From positions 41,477,319 to 41,541,318 of the forward strand of contig NC_081831.1 of the NCBI RefSeq assembly GCF_030867095.1: a DNA stretch of 64,000 nucleotides, given 5' to 3'. This document shows, in pieces, positions 55,090 to 64,000 of this stretch (position 1 is the first letter of the stretch; every line of letters begins with the position of its first letter). Under the pieces are notes generated by a model. That model made no database searches. It worked only from the letters and a program-made list of their open reading frames with translations, and had not been told where the DNA came from. The position numbers and the translations under genes are program-made. The DNA is from Alligator mississippiensis. Lineage: Eukaryota; Chordata; Crocodylia; Alligatoridae.

Positions 55090-58000
55090 ACAAGCACATG
55101 GATGTCCTCACACAGTCACAGAACTATGATGTGATTGGAATAATGGAGACCTGGTGGGATAGCTCGCATGACTGGAGCACTGTCATGGATGGGTATAAAG
55201 TGTTCAGGAAGGACAGGCAGGGGAGAAGAGGAGAAGAGGACCTTTATGTAAAAGAGCTGAATGACTGCTCAGAGCTCCAATATGAAACTGGAGACAGGTC
55301 TGTTGAAAGTCTCTGGGTTAGGGTCAGAGGAGAGAGCAGCAAGGGTGAGGTCATGGTGGGGGTCTTCTATAGGCCACCAGACCAGGAGGATGAGATGAAT
55401 GAGGTTTTCTTCAAACAGCTAGCAGAAGTTTCCAGATCATAAACCCTGGTTCTCATGGGGTACTTCAATCACCCTGACATCTGCTGGGAGGCAATACAGC
55501 AGTGCACAAGCAATTCAGAAAGTTTTTGGAGATATTTTGTGAATAACTTCCTGGTACAAGTGTTGGAGAGGCCAACTAGGGGCTGTGCTCTTCTTGACCT
55601 GCTGCTACAAACTGGGAAGAACTAGTGGGGAATGCAGTAGTGGATGGTAACGGGCAGGCAGCAACCATGAGATGATTGAGTTCAGGATCCTGAGGAAAGG
55701 AAGGAAGCAGAGCAGCAGAGTAAGGGCACTGGACTTCAGAAAAGCAAAATTCAACTCAGTTAGGGAACTGATGGGCAGGATCCTCTGGGAGGCCAGTCTG
55801 AGGAGGAAAGGAATACAGAAGAGTTGGTTGTATTTGAAAGAAAAATTACTGAGGGCACAGGAACAAACCATCCTGATGCACAGGAAGACTGGCAAGTATG
55901 GCAAAAGACCAGCCTGGCTTAGCAGAGAACTTTTCAGTGAGCTAAAACAAAAAAGGAAGCTTACAAGAAGTGGAAACTTGGACAAATAACTAAGGAGGGG
56001 CATAAGAGTATTGGTTGGGCATGCAGGGATGGAATCAGGAAAGCAAAAGTGTATAAAATTGGAGATGATGTGAAAGGTAACAGGAAGAGTTTCTACAAGT
56101 ATGTCAGCAACCAGAGGAAGATCAAGGAAAGTATGGGTCCCTTACTGAAATGGGAGGGGCAACCTAGTGACAGAGGCTGCAGAAAAGACTGAAGTACTCA
56201 ACGTCTTTTTTACCTCAGTCTACACAGGCAAGGTCAGCTCCTGGACTACTGCACCTGGCAGCACAGTTTTGGGAGATGAGTAGCCAACAGTGGTAAAAGA
56301 AAAGGTTAGGGACTATTTAGAAAAGCTGGACATGTAAAGTCCATGAGGTCAAACACGATGCACCCAATGGTACTAATGGAGTTGACTGATGTGATTACAG
56401 AGCCACTGACCATGATCTTAGAAAACTCATGGCAATTAGGAGAAGTCCCAGATGATTGGAAAAGGACAAACAGTGCCCATCTTTAAGAAAGGGAAGAAGG
56501 AGGACCCAGGGAACTACAGACTGGTCAGCCTTACCTCAGTCCCTGGAAAAATCATGGAACAGGTCCTCAAGAAATTCATTTCTAAGCAAATGGAGAAGAA
56601 GATCATTAGGAACAGGCAGCATGGATTCACCAAAGGCAAACCATGTATGACCAATCTGATAGCTTTCTATGATGAGATGACTGGCTCTGTGGATGTGGGG
56701 AAACCAGTGGACACAATGTACCTTGACTTTAGCAAGGCTTTTGATATGGTCTCCCACAACATACTTGCAAGCAAGCTAAGGAAGTATGGGTTGGATAAAC
56801 AGACGGTAGGGTGGATCGAAAACTGGTTGGATCATCAGGATCAGATGGTACTAAACAATACCTTGTTCAAGTGGAGTGCCTCAGGGGTCAATCCTGGAAT
56901 GGTTTTGTTCAATATCTTCATAAACAACCTTGAAGATGGGATGGAGTGTGCCCTCAGCAACTTTGCAGATGACACCAAGCTGAGAGAAATTGTAGATGCA
57001 CTGGAGGGTAGGGCTAGGATTCAGAGAAACCTCAACAAATTGGAGGATTGGGCCAAAAGAAATCTCATGAGGTTTAGTAAGGGCAAGTGCAAAGTTCTGC
57101 ACTTAGGACAGAACAATCCGGGATTGACTGGCTGGGCATCAGCTCTGCAGAAAAGGATGTGGGGGTTACAGCAGAGAATAAATTGAATATAAGCTAACAA
57201 TGTGCTCTTGTTGTGAAGCAGGCCTACAATATACTGGGCTGCATTAATAGAAGTGTTTCCAGCAAATTGAGGGAACCGTTTATTCTCCTCTCAGCACTGA
57301 TGAGGCCAATCTGGAGTCCTGTGTCCAGTTATGGGCCCCCCATTACAGAAAGGATGTGATTCAACTGGAGAGAGTGCGTCAGAGACAATGAATATGGTTA
57401 GAGGGCTGGGGCATATGACTTCTGAGGAGAAGCTGAGGGAACTGGGCTTACCTAGTCTGGAGAAGACTGAAAGGGGATTTAATAGCAGCCTTCCACTACC
57501 TCAAGGGTGATTCCAAAGAGGATGGAGATAGACTGTTCTCAGTGGTGGTAGACAACAGAACAAGGACCAATGGTCTCAAGTTGCAGCAAGGGAAGTTTAG
57601 GTTAAATGGCTGCTTGTACACGCCATGGGGGTTTACTTCTAAATTGAAGCGGTGGGTCTTTAAAAACCCCGCTTCAATTTAAACCGAAGTAAACCCTGGC
57701 ATATATGCAAGGGTCAAGCCCGATCCTTACCTGTCTCTCTGGCAGCAGGGGGGGAGGGAGGAGGGGGGACAGCAGGGGAGGCAGTGCTTCCCTCTGCAGC
57801 AGCGCCCCTCAGGTAGCACCCGCCCGCAGTCACCTGGCCTGGGTAGTCCTGGGGACCCCTGCACAGCTACAGAAGGGAGCACCCAGCCTCCGCGCAGCCA
57901 CAAAGGAAAGCACCGGGCCCCTGCACAGCTGCGGAGGGAAGCACAGGGCCTCCACGCTGCTCAGGCAGGCAGGCTCCAGGGAGAAAATAAAAGGGAAATG

Positions 58001-58400
58001 GCTCACCGGTTTTTTTTTTCCCCTTCAGTGGAGACTGCCTGCACGGCCTGCCCCCGGGCTGCCTGCAATGTTTTATTTTGCTACATCCCAAAGTCATTTA
58101 ATGCGCAGTACACTGCCAACAGTGTAAACAGCAGCGCCATTAAAGCAGTGCAAAAGGGCATTTAAGCCGCTTTAAAGGCCAATTTTGTGGCATGTACAAA
58201 GGCCCAATATTAGGAAAAACTCTCTCACCAGGAGGCTCGTAAAGCATGGCAACAGGCTGCCCAGAAAGTTTAAGAGCTGGCTAGACAAAGTTTTGGCTGG
58301 GATGATCTAGTTGAGGATGGTCCTGCTTTGGGCAGGGGGTTGGCCTAGATGACCTCCTGAGGTCTCTTTCAACCTTAATTTTCTATGGTTTTATGATCAG
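55090..58400 (+). pseudogene. CR1 LINE, ORF2 remnant plus 3' end (copy 3)
   Basis: ORF2 begins with the endonuclease (DVIGIMETWWDSSHDW at about 55130, VGVFYRPPDQ at 55366, then FNHPDICW after a stop near 55440). The linker (LDFRKAKF, about 55730) is readable and RT follows at 56452-57186. RT keeps GNYRLVSLTS, MYLDFSKAFDMVSHN and an intact NFADDTKL box (about 56958), but has a deletion where the family has the VPQGSVL motif (here GVNPGMVLFN). Several stops and frameshifts inactivate it. The 3' UTR ends at about 58400 with TTCTATGGTTTTATGATC. A DNA element splits the C-terminal region at 57608-58205. Confidence 0.9.
57605..58208. mobile_element. Harbinger-like non-autonomous element inserted in CR1 copy 3
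   Basis: The element is 57608-58205 (598 bp), flanked by AAT at 57605-57607 and 58206-58208. Removing it and one AAT restores the CR1 reading GTTAAATATTAGG. The 18-bp ends GGCTGCTTGTACACGCCA and GGGCCTTTGTACATGCCA match at 13 positions. A 3-bp duplication with GG-starting ends fits PIF/Harbinger, though the usual target is TWA. An internal hairpin (about 57612-57645 with 57668-57702) lies next to the left end. No transposase. Confidence 0.75.
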
Positions 58401-59601
58401 TTCTGGTGGCTGGTGCTTTAATATGGACACCTGTCTGATAGGAACTGAGACCACTGAACTTGTCACTTCATGGAGGCCATAATGACTCCACATTCCTCTG
58501 AGCCCTCTCATCCCTTAGCAGAGGCAGTAAAGCTCTATTTGAGTGCTATGGAAGATAAGTCACATGCTCTGACCTCAGGGTCCTGACAGCAAGCACCACA
58601 CTGCAGCATTTTTTAGTCAAATGGTGGATGCCAAGGAGAGGGACACAAAAGAAATAGAGAACAAAAGGATAAAGAAGACAGCAACAGGAGTCAGGAAATA
58701 TAGAAAAAAAGCCACCAGCTAGAATCAGTATGGATCAGCCAACAGACAAGAAACATTCAATGGTGAGAGACTATTTGGGTGGGGTGAGAGGCTCGTCTCC
58801 ATGCCCCAGATTTCTGTCTTGGCAGAGCAATAGACCCTCAAGTACATGGACATACTGAGCTGGGGCATCAGGCAGCAGTAAACATTTCATTGGGACAGAA
58901 CCCACACAGCCTTTTGCTCCCAACACAGACCCCAAGCAAGATGTAAAAGCAACTCCTCTTGTGCAGAGAGCACATGTACACACACAAGCAGGCCTGGCAT
59001 ATCCTTTTCACTGAACAGCAGAAAATGATAAACGCCTAATCAAAAAACACAGGTCAAAGCAATGGTGTGATGTCAAAGCAGACATCAGCGTAACGTCATG
59101 ATGCAGCACCACAGCATCATAAAACAACTGTTCCCCCTGGAGACTAATACATCCTCAACCATCAATAATGTTGGTCCTTTGAGGATGCAACTGGAACAGA
59201 GCATGCTCCATAACTAGGGCATTACGAGTTGGTGGCAGCATCAAGACAGCACACAGGCCCATGAGGGTCTGATTGATTCACAGACCCTGTGCATGCTAGA
59301 GGGAAGGAGCTCGGGAGGGGTAGGGGGGTGGCTGGCTTTGTCTGAAAGCAGGAGACAGGAGCTCCACTGCACTGTCAGTGAGTGCACAGACACCTCTCCG
59401 CAAGGCAGAGGGGAGGAGGGAATTCCTGCTTAGTAGGGAGTGGGGAGGGGGAGGGGGGAGCAGCCTGGAAGTCTCTGGTTACAGTTTTAAACAAGTTTCT
59501 GATCACTTAAACCAGTTTGTGTGTAATGTCTGTCCCTAACCTAGAGCCCAAAAACCTGTGAAAGGAAAAAACCAGGATGCCCGGGTCCTCCCTCCTCTAC
59601 T

Positions 59602-59646
59602 TTTTCCTATATCAAAGACAGGATGCACAGACAAAGTTATACACAA
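59602..59646 (+). repeat. 45-bp direct repeat, copy 1
   Basis: Identical over 45 bp to 60688-60732. It begins TTTTCCTATATCAAAGACAG. Both copies are preceded by CTAC, with one T of difference in the T run. Confidence 0.9.
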
Positions 59647-60687
59647 CCAGGATGCTCTTGACGGAAGGAAAATGGATTCACTCTCTGAGGGGGTTGCTGA
59701 ATCTGGCACCCAGGACCCATAAGGGCATCTAAAGAAGCAAGGTCTGCCTGGGTCACTAGTACAGAATGATATAGCTTTAGGTCAGATAGGAAACAGTCTG
59801 TGTGCATGTCTGTTTGAAAATTCTTCTCTAAACAGGTTGTTCCTACTGTTAAGATTGAAAAATACCTTAGTTTAAAAAGACTGTCCAATTTTGGTCTTAA
59901 CCACTGGGCTCAGACTCCTTAAAGGAAAAACCATAGCTGTGGACCCACCTAGATTTGTTAGGTAAGCATGGTTGATACACAAGGAACTGCAGCTCAGAGC
60001 TTGGTATGAGAGAGGAAGAATCACGTGATTCCATCCCAGGGGATGTGAAGGCACAAGGCCTATGCCTGAGGGAGAGACTGCAGAGGTCAGAAGCACAGCT
60101 GGCTGCGTAACCATGACGCTCTTTATGGAAGCGTCTTGTTTATTGTTATTCCCTTGAATCATCTTTAAATCCAGCAAAGATAGATCCTTGACCACATCAG
60201 GAAGAATGGGCCCTCAGAACCTTCTGTCCTCTTGACCACTCAGTTGGTCACAGAAAAGTAATTCATTATTGACCTTTGGCGGAAACAGATCCCTTCAGTT
60301 CAAAAGGCTTAAGTGTGGCAATGTGAGCTTTTCTGACCAGAGGGGCTGAATGAGAGAATTCCCCCAGCTGCAGGAGATCAAAGGATCTGCACTCATGGGG
60401 CAGAAACTAAATTAGCGGCACCTGAAACAGTCCCTGGTACCTGCATGACCCTGGCCATTGGTCTATACCCCACGCACATGCAGAGGCACATGAGCACTCA
60501 CCCTCTGCTATAAGTGTGATATGCAATGTGCATAGATATTACTAACGATAAACACAACAAGCACAGGGCACACACAGGTATTGTGGCATCAAAAGACACT
60601 TCATGGGGCCAGGCACACTACAGTATACAGAAACATGAATAAATAGCCAACTGATTTAAATACAGAGTTGTGCTCACATAACACTAC

Positions 60688-60732
60688 TTTTCCTATATCA
60701 AAGACAGGATGCACAGACAAAGTTATACACAA
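60688..60732 (+). repeat. 45-bp direct repeat, copy 2
   Basis: Exact duplicate of 59602-59646. The sequences diverge fully on both sides, and no transposon ends lie at the borders. Confidence 0.9.
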
Positions 60733-61587
60733 ATTATGTCGTCCACACATGCATGATGTTCAGACAGACAAACAATGATGGGCATATAGGTTACACAGAA
60801 AGCTCACACATGGCAACATTGACATTCAGCACACATATTCACATGCAGCTGGCTGGAGAGGGGAACACACGCATCACAAAGCATATATATATAGTGACAT
60901 ACATACAACAGAGGGACAGTGATATTCATGCAAACCCCACCATTAGAGCCACATAGGGTACAATAGGCCCAGCATATGAACATGTCTGCCTGACTAGATC
61001 CATCCATTTACATATCTATGGTGAACAATCACATGTGGGAAATTCACTGGCACTCACTCAAAACAGACCTGAAAAGCCACAAAGATTTGTCCCCCTTTTA
61101 CTTACTAGTCAGATGTCCCAAGCAGCGCAGTGTCTAGAGGCCAGAATCAGCACTGGAGCAGCCTCTACTGTTGGGAGCGGTACATTCCAGTGTATTTTTT
61201 GTGGCAGTGCCCCAGGCATTAGCCTCCCAGTCCCTGTCTTGCTGCAAAGGTGCATTCAACAAGCCACACATAACCTGCTCTTACCACTATGGGCAAGAGC
61301 AGCTAAGGACTGGTGGGAGTTCATCACACCAGTGACTTTCAGCAGCTTCTGAAGACAGAACAAACTTTGAGATTTTTTAAAAATTCACTTACTGATTTGA
61401 AGACAAGCCAGCTCCGTCCTTTGTGGCAAGGTGCTGCCCTTCTCTCCCAGCCCTGGGAGCCTGGCTAGTAGCCCTCAGAGCAAAGGTAGACCTTAGGTCA
61501 GAGCAACGGAGAAAACTTTCAGATGTAAAGGGTGGAGTTGGTGCCCCCAGCAACAAGGAAATGTTCTGTGTATGGCTCAGAGCTCAT

Positions 61588-61609
61588 CTCTCTCTCTCTC
61601 TCTCTCCAT
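61588..61609. repeat. (CT)n microsatellite
   Basis: About eleven uninterrupted TC/CT units. Confidence 0.85.
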
Positions 61610-61804
61610 GCGACAATGTGCTTATCCCCTGTGTGTTTCCCCCGACTCCCTGAACATCAGGTGTACTTCACAGGAGTTAGTCACAGAAGGCTTTGTGTCT
61701 GGGGAATGAAAGGGGAGGAGAGATAAAAGCTCCACCCTCTCCTCCAGTACCTCTGCACCTGGAGCTGCTCCACTTCCCTCCGAAGTCCCTCACTCACCAT
61801 CACC

Positions 61805-62231
61805 CTCTAGCTCAGTGATTCTTAACCAGAATACCTCAGCAGCCTGGGCTGCCACATAGTATTAGCACTGTTAGATGTAGCTCAGAGCACAAAGCCCAGC
61901 ATGCAGCAGCAGCTGCCTTGCCCTGAGCACAGATTGGGGGGGCACATGCCCCCTGGGCCTCCACCAGGGTGCGTGCAGTGGTGGGAGCCCCCCCTTCCCA
62001 TGCACCTGGACAACCCAACCCACCCCTGGGCCCCACTCACCCCTGCCCCATGCCCTTCCTCACTGCAGGGGCCTTGATCTGCCCCCTCCCCCAACTGACC
62101 TGCTGGGTAGGTAGGAGGGCAAGGACAGGGGGGAGGGGGCAGACCAAGGGGGTGGTGCAGTAGGCCTGGATTGCCCTTTACTTCAAAAAGTGATCTTCAC
62201 CTTTAAAAGGTTGGAGACCACTGTTCTAAAT
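61805..62231. mobile_element. hAT-like DNA element with decayed 8-bp duplication
   Basis: The element is 61813-62223. Left end CAGTGATTCTTAACCAG, right end reverse-complemented CAGTGGTCTCCAACC. The flanks CTCTAGCT and TTCTAAAT match at 5 of 8 and both resemble the NTCTAGAN target preferred by Charlie-type hAT elements. The interior is GC-rich and non-coding. Confidence 0.75.
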
Positions 62232-64000
62232 GAATCCCCACTGGCCTGGAACAGATATTCCCTGAACCAAGGTGTCCCTTCCTTCCCTTCCCTTCCCCTT
62301 GCCTCTCATGCCCAGTATTTCATAAAGCTTTAAAGGAACAGAGCAACTGGAAATAACAGCCACCCTTTACACTTCTGTAACTACTCTGAGTCCACAGATC
62401 TCCAAGCCCTTGACAAGCTGTGACAAACGCTTCAACCCTCCCCTGCCTTTCTGTGATGTGCACAACTGGATTAGCGCCCTGCAGTGATGAGTGCTACAGC
62501 ATAGGAGACTGAGAGAGACCATGAGTTCTGTTTCTACATAGTGCTTCCCTGACCTATCAATTCCAGTAAGGAGCAGAAAATAAAATAAAATGATGGCTTT
62601 CTTTCTGGACGGTCTCAAATTTTGGGGCTGTGTCCTGGTGCCCCAAGAGACTCCCTGAAATGGGATTTTCATCCTGGATATGAACAACTGGGCTTGCAGT
62701 GGCACCAGGCAGCAAACAAGATGGGGCCCAGAGCTGGCCAAGGTGAGCCTTGCATCAGCTGCCATGAAACGGACTAGCAGCCATTAGTTTCACAGCTGCT
62801 AGTCAGGGGCTTTTATTAGTAGCAACCCAATACTGAGCCTTTGTGTATGGACCACTGAAGGTAAACCCTGGCCCTGACCTGCAGGGACCTGAAAGGATAC
62901 AGTATAACACAGCCTGGCATCACAGCTACCACCTGACTGGGGAGCTACATCCACACAATTCTGCACTCAGACCAGTTAATCAGCTTGGCCTCTTAGCAGA
63001 GCCAACTTGCTTGTCCACAGCACTGCTCTCTGGCAACCACAATAATTGGGGCCAGAAGCGATGTAAACTACTTCAGCTCTGGAGGTCTGTGGATTGTCAA
63101 GTGCTGTGCAACAGATTTTGCTCCTTGGAAGTTGGCTGCATTTGAATACAGCAGCCCAGTTGTTTCTTTATTGTCTGGACAGCACTATAGAAGTCAGGCA
63201 GCCTGAAAATGTTAGGAACCATCAATTTGTTAATCTCCTATGCCCCAGTCTCAACGGACATATAACCACCAGCAAAAGCAAGATGGTCAAGGTGTAAACT
63301 ACCCAGAAGGCAGAAATTAGGCAAGAGAGATTTCATGTGGTCATTGTTTTTAAGAAGCTGTTATTTTTTTAGACCACTCTAATAGGCAAATAGCCAGTTT
63401 CTACATGCCTGAAGTGCAGGAGAGAGATACCTACCCAGTTGCCAAGGGGGGGGCTAAAATGTCAGAAATGGCTGGTTTTTTAGCAAAATCAATTTGCCAA
63501 CTCCTGCAATGCTATTGTGAATCTCACAGCACATTGTTTTTCTAGAAGCCCCAACATCTGGATTCATGTAAATAACCTGAAAGCCTCAGCTTTCGTTTAA
63601 AACAATAACTTAGCTTCTAGCTCTCAGTTTCAAGGAAAAGCTTGACAATGTGGAAACCTAAAGGCTCAAAAACTAGTGGAGAAAGGAAAAAAAAGTCATT
63701 ATTAATCTGAAACTTGATGATTGTTGTAGGGGCTGATGCATATTTTAATTTCCAAGGCTGGCAGATAGACAAAGATACCAACCTATCTTGCCCAGGAGCA
63801 GATGGAGTGGCACAGGTGGTCTCACAGCCCACCGCTGCACAAGCAGAGATGGGCTGAAAATGGGCCAGGCACCTACCTTCCATCACAGAGCAGGAAACAA
63901 GCATGCCATTCAGCAAAAAATTCTAAGGTTTCAGCAATTAAGTTTGTTCCACACTAAAACATTTCTGACCAGCTCAACTAAACTGGGGTCTCTGAGGTTG
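62232..64000. other. Gene-free stretch to the window end
   Basis: Nothing supportable. Small open frames near 62367-62765 and 63617-63916 show no family features. Confidence 0.5.

Larger units (their letters stand above)
58401..61804. other. Gene-free stretch upstream of CNGA2
   Basis: No exon was found. Visible items are a purine-rich G-run tract (about 59403-59461), the 45-bp direct repeats at 59602 and 60688, a TCCCAGGGGA motif at 60034, and a (CT)n run at about 61588-61609. Open frames are short and unrelated to known families. Confidence 0.5.

Noticed and set aside
55605..56003. 132-codon minus-strand frame, hydrophobic
   Set aside because: Antisense shadow of the CR1 copy 3 ORF2.

Overview
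The window reads as vertebrate nuclear DNA, most likely from a non-avian sauropsid. A crocodilian is my first guess and a turtle my second. The evidence is one intron-containing vertebrate gene in a background of CR1 LINEs, including one copy with remnants of the CR1 ORF1 esterase, together with many non-autonomous hAT-like DNA elements and retroviral LTRs. The species is an inference. No bacterial operon, CRISPR array or plasmid feature is present.

The only cellular protein-coding gene I can support is on the minus strand at 39221-48154. It is a complete CNGA2 gene (olfactory-type cyclic nucleotide-gated channel alpha subunit) in six coding exons, all with GT/AG introns and phases that join into a 670-residue protein. 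Everything needed for a working channel is visible: six membrane segments, a TIGETPPP pore filter, C-linker, cyclic nucleotide-binding domain and C-terminal coiled coil. Its calmodulin-site helix has lost the aromatic residue expected from mammals. A foldback transposon of about 730 bp sits only 120-130 bp upstream of the start codon.

Left part (1-16 kb): a hAT-like foldback element with a perfect 8-bp target duplication (1434-2508); an LTR plus leader remnant (about 4.85-6.44 kb); an inverted LTR (about 6.44-7.06 kb); a GC-rich minisatellite block with a 28-bp perfect palindrome (11.8-12.9 kb); and a 1.8-kb solo LTR (13102-14886). Middle (16-38 kb): a dead CR1 with a second CR1 nested in it antisense (16.3-19.15 kb); a large foldback hAT-like element (25800-27690); a CpG-rich block with a CRE palindrome (28.56-29.96 kb); and a 3.7-kb CR1 on the minus strand that keeps both ORF1 esterase and ORF2 endonuclease/RT remnants (31761-35510).

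Right part (48-64 kb), upstream of CNGA2: the second foldback element of the same family (48275-49020); two LTRs of different families, one with an ATAA and one with a CAAA target duplication (49397-51323 and 51531-52752); a hairpin MITE (54061-54491); a third CR1 (55090-58400) split by a 598-bp Harbinger-like element with a 3-bp duplication; an identical 45-bp direct repeat 1,086 bp apart (59602 and 60688); and another hAT-like element (61813-62223). I see no second cellular gene. Most long open frames lie in GC-rich transposon interiors and look spurious.

I did not find a convincing new biological system. The strongest leads are the pair of foldback elements with the same 8-bp flank, the transposon at the CNGA2 5' end, the CpG-rich block, and the datable nested insertions.
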